Source of the DNA: Desulfobacteraceae bacterium
Lineage (GTDB): Bacteria; Desulfobacterota; Desulfobacteria; Desulfobacterales; Desulfobacteraceae
Assembly: GCA_024226935.1 (NCBI GenBank)
Contig: JAAELK010000509.1
Span: 96,383-160,382, forward strand
DNA: 64,000 bases
Reading direction: 5' to 3'
A program made the position numbers and the translations under genes. This document shows, one piece after another, positions 28,357-37,891 of the stretch. How positions within the stretch are numbered: the stretch's first letter is position 1; each line of letters opens with the position of its first letter. Under the pieces are notes generated by a model. The model made no database searches. It was given only the letters and a program-made list of their open reading frames with translations, and was not told the DNA's origin.

Positions 28357-28895
28357 AACTACTGCTACATACCTGCTGCGGCCCCTGCTCTATTTACCCC
28401 CTCAAGGTACTTAAAGAAAAAAATATTGATGTTATGGGATTTTTTTTCCGCCATAATATTCACCCTTTTACCGAGTGCATGAAACGTGAAGAGACTCTGG
28501 AACAATATGCCCATAAGATCGGATTAAAGATGATCTGGCAGCAGGGGTATGAGCTGGAAAAATTTATTCAGTCCGTGGTCTTCCGGGAAAAAGATCGATG
28601 CCGGTATTGTTACCATGCCCGCCTTAAGGCCACAGCCATGGTGGCTAAAAAAGGAAAATTTGACGCCTTTTCCACCACCCTGCTCTATAGCAAGTTTCAA
28701 AATCACCAGCAAATTATTGAAACAGGACAGGCCCTTGCAAAAGAATATGGACTTAAGTTTTTTTACCATGATTTCAGGCAAGGTTGGCAAGAAGGCATTA
28801 AAACTTCAAAAAACTTAGATATGTACCGGCAGCAATATTGCGGGTGCATTTACAGCGAAAAAGACCGATATCACAAGAAAGAAAACAAAGCTTAA
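28353..28895 (+). CDS. queH: QueH, epoxyqueuosine reductase
   Basis: 180-aa iron-sulfur enzyme that reduces epoxyqueuosine to queuosine in tRNA. The Cys motifs of the family are present: LLLHTCCGPCSIYPL at the N-terminus, CRYCYHARLKA mid-protein and YCGCIYSEKDR at the end. The start is TTG at 28353, overlapping the yggS stop (TTGA), with GGAGG at 28342-28346 giving 6-nt spacing. The 3' end overlaps the convergent ATPase gene by 4 bp. Confidence 0.93.
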   Translation: MKLLLHTCCGPCSIYPLKVLKEKNIDVMGFFFRHNIHPFTECMKREETLEQYAHKIGLKMIWQQGYELEKFIQSVVFREKDRCRYCYHARLKATAMVAKKGKFDAFSTTLLYSKFQNHQQIIETGQALAKEYGLKFFYHDFRQGWQEGIKTSKNLDMYRQQYCGCIYSEKDRYHKKENKA

Positions 28896-31102
28896 CCGGG
28901 GGGGGCTTTTCTTCGGATCTGGTTATGAATATTTACAAGTTTTGTATCTGTCTGGTGAAGCCTTTCTGCAAGCACGGAAAAAAGATGTTTGGCCACCTCC
29001 GGATATTTTTCAATGATCTCCCCCAGTTTATCCCCGGGAAACCGCTTTACCTTGGATCTTCCCTTTGAAATAATTGAGGCCGATCTGACATCTTTGGTGA
29101 TAGCTGCCATTTCCCCAAAATAATCTCCAGGTTCAGTGATTTCAGCAATTTTCTTGCCGCCTTTAACCACATGGAGGGCGCCCTGTTCCAATTTGAAAAA
29201 ATCGATATCGGAATTTCCCTCCCGGATGATCACATCCTTATCCTCGTATTGTTCAATATCCGGATTTATGAGATAAGCCGGTAAGGCTTCCTTGGTAATG
29301 GTGGTTTTTTTCAAGACTTCTTCCAAGGAAGTTTCTCCGGACCTGATCTTTACAAGCCCTGCATCCCTTAGAGTGATCATGGCTTCCTGTATTGCTACTT
29401 TTCTAAGCTGATCTTCCGACACCTCGGCACTGATAGCCTTACCCACTTCATCGGTCACTTCCATAAGCTCATAAAGTCCCACCCTGCCCTTATATCCTGT
29501 TCCATTGCAATTGTTGCACCCAATAGGCCCATAAATTTTCAGATCCGGAATCTCCTCCTTTGAAAATCCATATAGTTCAAGATCCTTAGGGGCATGACCT
29601 GTAACAATCTGTTTGCACTGGGGACATAACCTTCTTGCCAGACGCTGGGATAAAACCATGGTAACCGAAGAAGCGAGCATAAAGGGTTGAATACCAATAT
29701 CCACCAACCTGCCAATGGTGGAGGGACAGTCATTGGTATGAAGAGTGGCAAAGACCAAATGACCTGTCATGGCTGCCTTGATAGCAATTTCGGCCGTATC
29801 CATATCCCGGATTTCACCCACCATGATAATATCTGGGTCCTGGCGAAGAAATGCTTTTAAAGCAGCAGCATATGTCATGCCCACCGACTCTTTTACCGGA
29901 ACCTGATTTATACCCTTGAAATTAAATTCCACAGGATCTTCTGCAGTGAGAATTTTGATATCATCATTATTAAGCCGATTTAGAACCGAATACAAGGTGG
30001 TGGTTTTTCCGCTGCCCGTGGGACCTGTAACCAGCAAAAGGCCGTAGGGCATTGAAATACACCGCTTTAGAGTTTCATAAGTGGAGGCTTCAAATCCAAG
30101 TTTTGTCAGATTAATACTCAAGGCACTCTGATCCAATATCCGCATGACAATGCTTTCTCCGAACAGGGTGGGCAGACTGGATACCCTGAAATCGATGGAT
30201 TTTTTTTTCCCAAGCCTCAGCTTTATCCTGCCGTCCTGGGGAACTCTTCTTTCCGCAATATCCAGTTCCGCTAAAATTTTAATCCGTGAAATAACAGCAT
30301 TTTTTATACTTACAGGCAAATTCATCGCCTTATACATGCCGCCATCAAGTCGGTATCTGACCTGGAAAGATTTTTCAAAGGGTTCGATATGAATATCTGA
30401 AACCCCATCTGTAATGGCCTTGGTCAGTATCCCGTTCACAAGCTTGATGATGGGAGCATCTGAGGCCATGAACTGATCCTGATCCTCCTCCATCTCGGCA
30501 AAACCTACTTCCACTTCTCCAGCTGCCTCGGAAACAAGGGAGCCAAAGTCTTCTACAGAAGTTACAGGATCATCATCCTCTAAATCCTCTTCAAAATGGA
30601 GAAATCCCTTATATTCTTCATCACTGATCTTATAATAATCACGGTAGGCCTGGATAATATCATTTTCAGTGGATACAAAAGCCTTGATATTTTTTTTAGT
30701 TTTTTTGGCAAGGTCCTCAACAACAGTAGTATCTGTCGGTTCCGCCATGGCAACAGACAGATCATCCCCCACAAGTTTTAGAGGAAACACCAGATGCTTC
30801 TTGACACTTTCAAAGGGAAGGAGTTTTAAAACTTTTGGATCCGGTTTGATATCACCAAAACGAATTATAGTATAATTATAAAGTCGACCCAAAACATTGA
30901 TAATAGTATCCGGATCAATATAGCCTTTGTTCAAAAGAATGCTGCTCAACCGCTCATCGGTTTTTTTATGAACCTCCAAGGCCTCACTGAGCTGAATACT
31001 GGTGATCTGTCCTTCTTTGGAAAGGATTTCACCTATTTTGGTTTTGCCAGCACCAGACTGGTCTTTAATAGTGGATTTAAGACTTGAAACTGATTTTGCC
31101 AT
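28892..31102 (-). CDS. PilB/GspE-family secretion ATPase fused to a cyclic-nucleotide-binding domain
   Basis: 736 aa. The N-terminal MshEN/T2SSE_N domain (about 20-150) is followed by the GspE ATPase core with Walker A GPTGSGKTTTLYSVL, Walker B DPDIIMVGEIRDMDTAEIA and the His box FATLHTND. A zinc-type CPQC...CNNC pair follows. A cNMP-binding domain occupies about 610-720, with the phosphate-binding cassette FGEMAAITKDVRSASI. PilB/GspE ATPases drive pilus or pseudopilus assembly; the fused sensor could gate activity by a cyclic nucleotide. No other pilus or T2SS genes adjoin it. Which system it serves cannot be decided. Confidence 0.88.
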   Translation of the reverse strand: MAKSVSSLKSTIKDQSGAGKTKIGEILSKEGQITSIQLSEALEVHKKTDERLSSILLNKGYIDPDTIINVLGRLYNYTIIRFGDIKPDPKVLKLLPFESVKKHLVFPLKLVGDDLSVAMAEPTDTTVVEDLAKKTKKNIKAFVSTENDIIQAYRDYYKISDEEYKGFLHFEEDLEDDDPVTSVEDFGSLVSEAAGEVEVGFAEMEEDQDQFMASDAPIIKLVNGILTKAITDGVSDIHIEPFEKSFQVRYRLDGGMYKAMNLPVSIKNAVISRIKILAELDIAERRVPQDGRIKLRLGKKKSIDFRVSSLPTLFGESIVMRILDQSALSINLTKLGFEASTYETLKRCISMPYGLLLVTGPTGSGKTTTLYSVLNRLNNDDIKILTAEDPVEFNFKGINQVPVKESVGMTYAAALKAFLRQDPDIIMVGEIRDMDTAEIAIKAAMTGHLVFATLHTNDCPSTIGRLVDIGIQPFMLASSVTMVLSQRLARRLCPQCKQIVTGHAPKDLELYGFSKEEIPDLKIYGPIGCNNCNGTGYKGRVGLYELMEVTDEVGKAISAEVSEDQLRKVAIQEAMITLRDAGLVKIRSGETSLEEVLKKTTITKEALPAYLINPDIEQYEDKDVIIREGNSDIDFFKLEQGALHVVKGGKKIAEITEPGDYFGEMAAITKDVRSASIISKGRSKVKRFPGDKLGEIIEKYPEVAKHLFSVLAERLHQTDTKLVNIHNQIRRKAPPG

Positions 31103-31151
31103 TCACTTTTTCCAATGGTCTGTTTCAATGGTTTATTTTAATAAAATTATG

Positions 31152-31376
31152 TTACTTTTTGTGATTTTTAAAAACCCTTATACCGCCTGCCAGAATTAAA
31201 AGTATACCAAGCACATAAAAACAAAATTTTACAAATATCAATTTTCCACTAAAAAAGTCTAGGGCGGCAACCCTGGGCATTATCTGGGGTATCCGATAAA
31301 AAACCCCCAACCCAACGGCAATCAGAACGATTCCATAATAAAATGTAAAAACCTTTTTGTCCATCTTAATTAACAC
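31152..31376 (-). CDS. Small two-helix membrane protein
   Basis: 74 aa, two hydrophobic segments (about 9-27 and 46-66) with a basic C-terminus FKNHKK. The start may be the internal Met5 (MDKKVFTFYYG). It overlaps the end of the ABC-F gene by 7 bp and is followed after about 50 bp by the ATPase gene, so it probably belongs to the same minus-strand transcript. Family not recognised. Confidence 0.55.
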   Translation of the reverse strand: MLIKMDKKVFTFYYGIVLIAVGLGVFYRIPQIMPRVAALDFFSGKLIFVKFCFYVLGILLILAGGIRVFKNHKK

Positions 31377-33214
31377 CTTTCCAATGCATTAAGCTCTTTT
31401 TCAAAGCTCTTTTTTTTCAATTCCATTTCATCCATTTGTTTTTCAAGTTCTTCAAATAAAGATTCCACATCCTTTTCAAGGTCTGCCAATTCCTTTGCCA
31501 GAGTTTGAATACTAAGGCCATCCTGCTTCTGGGATGCAATAAGAAGTTGGTCATTCACCTTTTGGGTGTGGCTTTCTTTTTCTTCTATGGTATCTTCAAT
31601 TCGGCTGATCACCTTTTGAATAGGATTAATTACCTTTGAGCGGCTGGCAATTATTTCAGATTTTTTCTGACGCAATTGCTTTTTAGACAGGGTGGCGGAT
31701 ACAGTTTTTTTAACCTCGATGGATTCCTGCTCTTCTTCCCACCCTTCTTTTTCCAGGAATTCCCGATAATTGCCTTCAAAAATCGAAATTCCTTCCTTTT
31801 TAAACACCACCAGACGGGTGGCCAGATCATGGAGAAACATTTCATTATGTGTTACCAGAATAACCGCCCCCTCAAAATAGTTTAAAGCCCCTACAAAAGC
31901 ATCACAGGCTTCAATATCAAGATGGTTGGTGGGCTCATCTAAAAGCACCAGGTTTAAAGGACTGATAAGCAATTTTCCCAACATGACCCGTGATTTTTCC
32001 CCACCTGACAGGACAGATATTTTTTTGAGAGCTGCATCTTTTTCAAACATCATGGCCCCACAGATATTTCTGGCAGCCTGGCGGTCAAAATCCGGTTGAG
32101 AATGGATGAGTTCTTCTTCGATGGTAAAATTATCATTTAGTGATTTGACATTGGTCTGTTCAAAGTACCCCTTAGAAATACCGGGATTCACCATGACCTC
32201 ACCCCTATCGGGATCAAGATTTTGGGACAGCATCTTCAGCAAGGTGGTTTTCCCCTTGCCATTTTTACCGATAATAGCAATTCGGTCATTGGGATAGATG
32301 GTCAGAGAAAAATTTTCTATCAAAGTTTTTTTCTTATCCCATGAAAAAAAAAGTTTGTCCGCCGTCAGAACCTGTTTCCCGGCAAAGGGTAAATAATTGA
32401 AGGAAAACGCCAGATTTTTTAACTGATCCAGTTTCTCCTTTGCCTGGTTTTTTTCCAGGGTCTTGAGTCTGGATTGAACCATGTTGGCAAGCCTTGCCTT
32501 AGCCCTGAACCGAGTAACAAAGAGTTCAATTTCTTTATTTTTTTTCTCTTCATTGAGTCGGGTTTTTTCATAAATTTCTTCATCCTGGGCCACCTGAAAA
32601 TAATATTTACCGGTATTGCCCTTGATCTTTCTGATCTTCTGACGGTGAATACCCGCAATGTGGGTGACCACATTGTCCATAAACCCCCTGTCATGGGTAA
32701 CCAGGAGTACTTCCCGGGGCCAGGAAATCAAAAACTTGGAAATCCACCGGATGGAGGTGATATCCAGATAGTTGGTAGGCTCATCCAAAATCAGAAGATC
32801 CGGCTGGGAAACTAATACTTTTGCCAGATTGAGACGAACCTGATAGCCACCCGAAAAAAGTTCCGGGTCCTTTTTCATATCCGATTGGGAAAACCCCAGA
32901 CCTGCCAGAATTTTTTCTGCCTTCCAGGAATGATCTTTTTCATGGTCCAGAAGACCCAGCATAGCCTCTTCCAAAACATTGTTTTTTTCAAAAGATATTT
33001 TCTGGGACAATACCCCTATCTTGTAACCTGCCGGATAGGCAATTTTCCCGTCATCGGGATAATCGGTTTTAGCGATCATGTTCAACAGGGTGGTTTTTCC
33101 ATGACCGTTTCTACCCACAAGCCCCACCCGTTCCCCGGGGTTAATCTGCAGGCCGGTATTATCTAAAAGGATCTGGCCTCCAAAACCCTTTGAAATGGAC
33201 TCAATATTCAGCAT
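31370..33214 (-). CDS. ABC-F family ATP-binding protein (Uup/YheS-like)
   Basis: 614-aa soluble protein with two ABC domains and no membrane part. Walker A motifs GRNGHGKTTLLNM and GKNGKGKTTLLKML, signatures FSGGYQVRLNLA and LSGGEKSRVMLG, and Walker B LLILDEPTNYLD and LVLLDEPTNHLD are all intact. The linker (about 195-260) is basic and helical, as in the ribosome-contacting arm. A C-terminal coiled coil (about 525-610) resembles the DNA/RNA-binding end of Uup. ABC-F proteins act on the ribosomal E site; the exact subfamily is unclear. Confidence 0.9.
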   Translation of the reverse strand: MLNIESISKGFGGQILLDNTGLQINPGERVGLVGRNGHGKTTLLNMIAKTDYPDDGKIAYPAGYKIGVLSQKISFEKNNVLEEAMLGLLDHEKDHSWKAEKILAGLGFSQSDMKKDPELFSGGYQVRLNLAKVLVSQPDLLILDEPTNYLDITSIRWISKFLISWPREVLLVTHDRGFMDNVVTHIAGIHRQKIRKIKGNTGKYYFQVAQDEEIYEKTRLNEEKKNKEIELFVTRFRAKARLANMVQSRLKTLEKNQAKEKLDQLKNLAFSFNYLPFAGKQVLTADKLFFSWDKKKTLIENFSLTIYPNDRIAIIGKNGKGKTTLLKMLSQNLDPDRGEVMVNPGISKGYFEQTNVKSLNDNFTIEEELIHSQPDFDRQAARNICGAMMFEKDAALKKISVLSGGEKSRVMLGKLLISPLNLVLLDEPTNHLDIEACDAFVGALNYFEGAVILVTHNEMFLHDLATRLVVFKKEGISIFEGNYREFLEKEGWEEEQESIEVKKTVSATLSKKQLRQKKSEIIASRSKVINPIQKVISRIEDTIEEKESHTQKVNDQLLIASQKQDGLSIQTLAKELADLEKDVESLFEELEKQMDEMELKKKSFEKELNALERC

Positions 33215-33386
33215 TCAATCATCCGCAAAAAATGTCAAAAGAAATTACTTAAATTTACCTTAAATAACTACCATATCACTGCCCGGACAATTTTTAAACA
33301 TAAGATTTTTCTTGACTTGAATTTTTAAGTTTTTAATAGTAGCTTTGTGATTTTTTTCTTATGTAAAAATAAAATTAGAGGGAAAT

Positions 33387-36095
33387 ATGACCAGATATAT
33401 TTATGAATTCGGACCAGAAAAAACCGATGGAGATGCGACACTGACAAACCTTCTTGGCGGGAAAGGGGCCAATCTGGCTGAAATGGCAAAACTTGGGCTT
33501 CCAGTTCCCCCCGGCTTTACCATATCCACCGAGTGCTGCAACCATTATTTTGACCTTGATGGACAGTTTCCAGACACCCTCGAATCCGAAGTGATTCTAG
33601 CCATGGCAAATATTGAAAAGCAGATGAAAATGAAATTTGGGGATGCAAATAACCCCCTGTTGATTTCCTGTCGCTCCGGTGCCAGAAGCTCCATGCCGGG
33701 AATGATGGAGACCATTTTAAATGTCGGGCTCTGTTCCAAGACAATTGCTGGTCTTATTGCCAAAACCGGCAATGAATGGTTTGTCTACGACGCCTATAGA
33801 AGACTGATCATGATGTATTCCGATGTGGTTATGGAAAAAGCTGAACAGATCAAACCCGAAGACGGTATGGGCATCAGACTCAACCTTGAAATGATGATGA
33901 ACAACCTGAAAAATGACAAAGGATATGAAAACGATACCGATATATCCACCGAAGATATGAAGGCTTTGTGCGAAAGGTTCAAAAAAAAGATCCACGAATC
34001 TCTGAATATCCAATTTCCAGATGACCCCAAAGAACAGCTCATGGGCGCCATTGGAGCCGTTTTTAAAAGCTGGAATGGGAAACGGGCGGTCTCTTACAGA
34101 CGAATCGAACATATATCTGACAATTGGGGAACCGCCGTTAATGTCCAGAGCATGGTTTTTGGTAATATGGGAGAAACCTCTGCCACAGGAGTTGCTTTTT
34201 CAAGGGATCCTGCCACAGGCGTTGATAAATTTTACGGTGAATGGCTGATCAATGCCCAGGGAGAGGATGTGGTCGCCGGTATCAGAACCCCCAATCCCCT
34301 GAACAATGACACAAAAAATCATCACAACCAAGATCTTGCTTCCCTGGAAGATGTCATGCCAAGCCTTTATGCACAACTCTTTGATATCCGAAACACCCTG
34401 GAATCTCACTACAAAGACATGCAAGACATTGAGTTTACTATCCAGGAAGGTCATTTATACATGCTCCAATGCCGGGTGGGGAAAAGAACAGCCCAAGCCG
34501 CTCTTAACATGGCCATGGATATGCATGAACAAGGCATGATTGATGAAAAAACCATGGTCTGCCGCATGGATCCAAAAATACTGGATGACATGCTTCATCC
34601 CATTGTGGATCCGGCAGCAGAAGAGGCAGCTATACAAATAGCCCAGGGACTGCCGGCAGGACCGGGAGGTGCCTGGGGCCAGATTGTCTTTACCTCTGAA
34701 GATGCTGTATTGTGGGCAAAAACAGATAAAAAAGTTATCCTGGTTCGGGAAGAAACCAATCCTGAAGATATCGAAGGCATGCGAGCAGCTTGTGCTATTC
34801 TAACAGCCAGAGGCGGCATGACAAGCCACGCCGCCCTCGTAGCTAGAGGGTGGGGAAAATGCTGCATTGTCGGTGCTGCCGCCATGAAAATTAATACGAC
34901 AAAAAAAGAGCTTTGGGTGGGAAATAAAGTTTTCCATGAAGGGGATTTTATCACCTTAAACGGCACCAAGGGAGTGGTTTACCAAGGCCAGGTAAAAATG
35001 AAGAATGCTTCGGAAAATCCCAGATTCCAAAAATTTATGTCCATTGCCGATTCCTACAGAACCATGGAAGTAAGGACCAATGTGGATACCCCGGAAGATG
35101 CGAAAATTGCATTGGCGTTTGGAGCACAGGGAATAGGACTATTCAGAACCGAGCACATGTTCTATGGATCCGATTCGAGCAAACCACTTTTTTTATTACA
35201 AAAAATGATCCTGAGTAAGTCAAAAGAAGAGCGACAAGCAGCTATAGATGAGTTATTTCCCTTCATAAAACAAGAAATTTCAAAAACCTTATCTGTCATG
35301 GATAATCTGCCGGTTACCCTAAGACTTTTGGACCCACCCTTACATGAGTTTATACCCCAATCAGAAGAAAGCCAAAAAGAGATTGCCAATGCCCTGGGTG
35401 TAGATCTGGAAGAGGTATTGAAAAGAAGCGCACTGCTCAAAGAATCCAACCCCATGATCGGCCACCGGGGGGTTCGTATAGGCATTACCTTTCCTGAAAT
35501 TATCCATATGCAGGTAACAGCCATATTTCAAGCCTGCGCTGAGTTGATTCAAGCAGGCAAGCATCCAATACCTGAAATCATGGTACCAGTTACATGTAAT
35601 GAAAAGGAATTGGAATTTACCAATAATATTGTCACTAGCTGCTATGATAAAACCATTGCAAAATATGAAATCCAAACCATTCCCTATCTGTTTGGTACCA
35701 TGATCGAGATTCCAAGAGCGGCGTTGGTTGCCGATAAAATGGCAAAATATGCCCAATTTTTCTCCTTTGGCACCAATGATCTGACCCAGATGACCTTTGG
35801 TTTTTCACGGGATGATATAGGTTCATTTATGAATGACTATATAGATAATGCCATATTAAACTCCGATCCTTTTGAAACTCTCGATCAGGAAGCCGTAGGC
35901 AGTTTAATCGAAATTTCCATTGAACGAGGCCGGAAAACCCGGCCGGATATAAAACTTGGAATTTGCGGAGAACATGGAGGAGATCCGGCTTCGGTGGAAT
36001 TTTGCCATAGGGCCGGCCTGACCTATGTATCGTGCTCACCTTACAGGATCCCCATCGCCCGGCTGGCAGCAGCCCAGGCAGCCATTTTAAACTAA
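33387..36095 (+). CDS. ppdK: Pyruvate, phosphate dikinase
   Basis: 902-aa enzyme interconverting pyruvate + ATP + Pi and PEP + AMP + PPi. It has an N-terminal ATP-grasp domain (GGKGANLAEMAKLGLPVPPG), a swivelling phosphohistidine domain with TARGGMTSHAALVARG (His481 catalytic, Thr479 the usual regulatory phosphosite), and a C-terminal PEP/pyruvate barrel ending CGEHGGDPASVEFC. Length is standard. In an anaerobe it serves gluconeogenesis or PPi-saving glycolysis. A possible -35 TTGACT lies at 33312. Its regulatory kinase/phosphorylase is encoded about 2.7 kb downstream on the other strand. Confidence 0.97.
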   Translation: MTRYIYEFGPEKTDGDATLTNLLGGKGANLAEMAKLGLPVPPGFTISTECCNHYFDLDGQFPDTLESEVILAMANIEKQMKMKFGDANNPLLISCRSGARSSMPGMMETILNVGLCSKTIAGLIAKTGNEWFVYDAYRRLIMMYSDVVMEKAEQIKPEDGMGIRLNLEMMMNNLKNDKGYENDTDISTEDMKALCERFKKKIHESLNIQFPDDPKEQLMGAIGAVFKSWNGKRAVSYRRIEHISDNWGTAVNVQSMVFGNMGETSATGVAFSRDPATGVDKFYGEWLINAQGEDVVAGIRTPNPLNNDTKNHHNQDLASLEDVMPSLYAQLFDIRNTLESHYKDMQDIEFTIQEGHLYMLQCRVGKRTAQAALNMAMDMHEQGMIDEKTMVCRMDPKILDDMLHPIVDPAAEEAAIQIAQGLPAGPGGAWGQIVFTSEDAVLWAKTDKKVILVREETNPEDIEGMRAACAILTARGGMTSHAALVARGWGKCCIVGAAAMKINTTKKELWVGNKVFHEGDFITLNGTKGVVYQGQVKMKNASENPRFQKFMSIADSYRTMEVRTNVDTPEDAKIALAFGAQGIGLFRTEHMFYGSDSSKPLFLLQKMILSKSKEERQAAIDELFPFIKQEISKTLSVMDNLPVTLRLLDPPLHEFIPQSEESQKEIANALGVDLEEVLKRSALLKESNPMIGHRGVRIGITFPEIIHMQVTAIFQACAELIQAGKHPIPEIMVPVTCNEKELEFTNNIVTSCYDKTIAKYEIQTIPYLFGTMIEIPRAALVADKMAKYAQFFSFGTNDLTQMTFGFSRDDIGSFMNDYIDNAILNSDPFETLDQEAVGSLIEISIERGRKTRPDIKLGICGEHGGDPASVEFCHRAGLTYVSCSPYRIPIARLAAAQAAILN

Positions 36096-36120
36096 AGGCA
36101 ATTATAACTCTTAAATATAA

Positions 36121-36160
36121 AAACCCCATGCCCTATCGAAAAACAAGGCATGGGGTTTTT
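36121..36160 (+). terminator. Terminator after ppdK
   Basis: AAACCCCATGCC (36121-36132) pairs with GGCATGGGGTTT (36147-36158) and the stem runs into a T tract. A 12-bp perfect stem, 26 bp after the ppdK stop. Confidence 0.8.
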
Positions 36161-36170
36161 GTCTAACATT

Positions 36171-36593
36171 CTAGTCAGTATCCACCCAGTAGCGGGACCA
36201 GGGACATCGTTCCTTATAAGGAAACCGGATCAATCCGGTGACAAGGATGGAAAAATCCTTTTTCCGGATCGTATAATAGGACACTTTTTCTTTATCCAGA
36301 ATGGCTTCAACCCCCAAAGCTGCATAAAGAACAAAATAGCGGCCCTCAACTGCACACCTGACAGCCCCGGTGAGAATGACCATACCCGATTCCCTTTGAA
36401 TGGAAAATAGATCGATCATAGTGATTTTAAAAGCTTTCCCCTCAAAATGATTTATTGCACCGGTCCGGGTCAGTTCACAAGTAAGAAAATTTTTAAAACT
36501 CATTTCATATTTAGTAAATTCATCTCCCTGGGCAAAAAGAAAAGATGGTAACATCAGCAATAACCCAACCAGCATGGAATAGAAGTATTTCAT
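36171..36593 (-). CDS. Hypothetical exported protein
   Basis: About 140 aa when started at the ATG at 36593 (MKYFYSMLVGLLLMLPSFLF then AQGD), which gives a clean signal peptide with cleavage after FAQ. The open frame extends 20 codons further upstream but that would overlap the preceding gene and bury the signal peptide. The mature part holds one Cys pair separated by about 50 residues (FLTCELTR; AVRCAVEG) and is otherwise unremarkable. It follows the exported pseudo-receiver gene by 4 bp, so the two are probably expressed together in the periplasm. Confidence 0.6.
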   Translation of the reverse strand: MKYFYSMLVGLLLMLPSFLFAQGDEFTKYEMSFKNFLTCELTRTGAINHFEGKAFKITMIDLFSIQRESGMVILTGAVRCAVEGRYFVLYAALGVEAILDKEKVSYYTIRKKDFSILVTGLIRFPYKERCPWSRYWVDTD

Positions 36594-36597
36594 AAAT

Positions 36598-37368
36598 TCA
36601 GGCCTTTTCTTTAACCAATTTTTTAATTGTATTTTGAAGATCTTCCAATACAACAGATTTTAATACCACAGAATCGGTCTCTGAAAATTTAGCTATAAAT
36701 TTATTTCTGATCTTTTGATTTTTGTATCCGGTTTCAACAAGGATAGGTATTTTATGATCAAGTTTTATGATACCATCCACAAAGACTTCTGTTTTCATTC
36801 CTGGAATTTGGTGATTGACTATAACCAGTTTAAACTTTTCAGGCTGTAACCTGAAGATATTGAGTGCCTGACCACCGTTTTCAAAGACCATTGCTGTAAA
36901 TCCCATATTATTGACCACCGATGCAATCAATTGATTTCTTTTCCCATTAGTATCGATGATCAGAACATGCTCATTTCCTTCCAGAACTCCAACATCACCG
37001 GATATCGGAATATCAGACAGCCATTTATTACCATTTACAGGATGAACATTGATGACATCAATCTCATAGGCTTTGGAAGAGATAAACTTATCATTTTCAT
37101 TATCCGGCACAGTGGTAATTAATTTTTTACTGACCGCAATATAATACCTGAGCCATTTACGATATTCCAAATTATCACCTACCAAAATCAGCAACTTAGA
37201 ACCGGCCTGGGAATTGACCTGGATGGAATGGTAAATAAGAGGAACATTTGAATACGCCTTTACAGCCTCTTTATAATTTTCTTCAACAAATTCAACCATA
37301 AAATCTCTTGCCCCACAGGGAGAAGAGACTAAAATAATTATTAAAATGAACAAAACTACTTTTTTCAT
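36598..37368 (-). CDS. Exported protein with a degenerate response-regulator receiver domain
   Basis: 256 aa. The N-terminus MKKVVLFILIIILVSSPCGA is a signal peptide. The C-terminal half (about 133-250) follows the receiver fold: HVLIIDTNGKRNQLIASVV, VFENGGQALNIF, KLVIVNHQIPGM and VVLKSVVLEDLQ. These line up with the receiver domain of the hybrid kinase at 45219-47666 (LIIDDEK, LIITDMGMPNI, FILKPVVLKDL). The phosphoacceptor Asp is Asn185 here, so it should not be phosphorylated in the usual way. A receiver-like domain exported to the periplasm is odd. The N-terminal domain (about 22-130) is unknown. Confidence 0.65.
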   Translation of the reverse strand: MKKVVLFILIIILVSSPCGARDFMVEFVEENYKEAVKAYSNVPLIYHSIQVNSQAGSKLLILVGDNLEYRKWLRYYIAVSKKLITTVPDNENDKFISSKAYEIDVINVHPVNGNKWLSDIPISGDVGVLEGNEHVLIIDTNGKRNQLIASVVNNMGFTAMVFENGGQALNIFRLQPEKFKLVIVNHQIPGMKTEVFVDGIIKLDHKIPILVETGYKNQKIRNKFIAKFSETDSVVLKSVVLEDLQNTIKKLVKEKA

Positions 37369-37440
37369 GGACCGTCCCTTTTCATAAAAATAATATTATG
37401 AAGAAAGTATCGGCAATCCTTTATAAATTCTTTATACCAT

Positions 37441-37866
37441 CTACAAGAAAATAATATAAACAAAATAAAGAAGAAGATACAATAAACCAAGAACTATCAA
37501 AGGTTTTTTATGATCTGTTCTTCTCCTGCCCCGAAAACGACTCAACCCAAGCCCAAACACACTGACAATCAATCCAAAAATGATTGTATATGCAAGATAG
37601 TGTACAACTCTCATATCCCAGGTAGTTCTCAGATGCAATCCATAAAATTTATCAAAAAAGGTTTCAAATTCCGGTTGGGCTTTATTAAACACCAACATAG
37701 AAATAAAAAGCACCCCCCATGCAAAAAAATTGATCACAATGAAAAGACGTGCCCACAAATCTTTGTTCTTTCGTCTATCAACCTTTCGCCTGTCAGACTT
37801 TCGTCTCTCAAAGGATTTTTCTGTGGGTTTAATGATATTCTCCTTATCTTTTTTGTTTACATTCAT
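37441..37866 (-). CDS. Hypothetical small membrane protein with basic N-terminus
   Basis: 141 aa. It begins with a strongly basic, soluble segment (SFERRKSDRRKVDRRKNKDL, about residues 18-37). Three hydrophobic helices follow (about 42-61, 88-105 and 120-139), separated by a charged RFRGRRRTDHKK loop. The basic N-terminus resembles positively charged membrane-surface or nucleic-acid-binding tails. Not recognised. It is divergent from cheR with only 25 bp between the starts. Confidence 0.55.
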   Translation of the reverse strand: MNVNKKDKENIIKPTEKSFERRKSDRRKVDRRKNKDLWARLFIVINFFAWGVLFISMLVFNKAQPEFETFFDKFYGLHLRTTWDMRVVHYLAYTIIFGLIVSVFGLGLSRFRGRRRTDHKKPLIVLGLLYLLLYFVYIIFL

Positions 37867-37891
37867 TCTAATAATATATTATTATTTTCCT

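Noticed and set aside
37730..37891. N-terminal hydrophobic extension of CheR
   Set aside because: It is antisense to the neighbouring membrane protein, CheR homology starts at 37892, and the extension has no family match.
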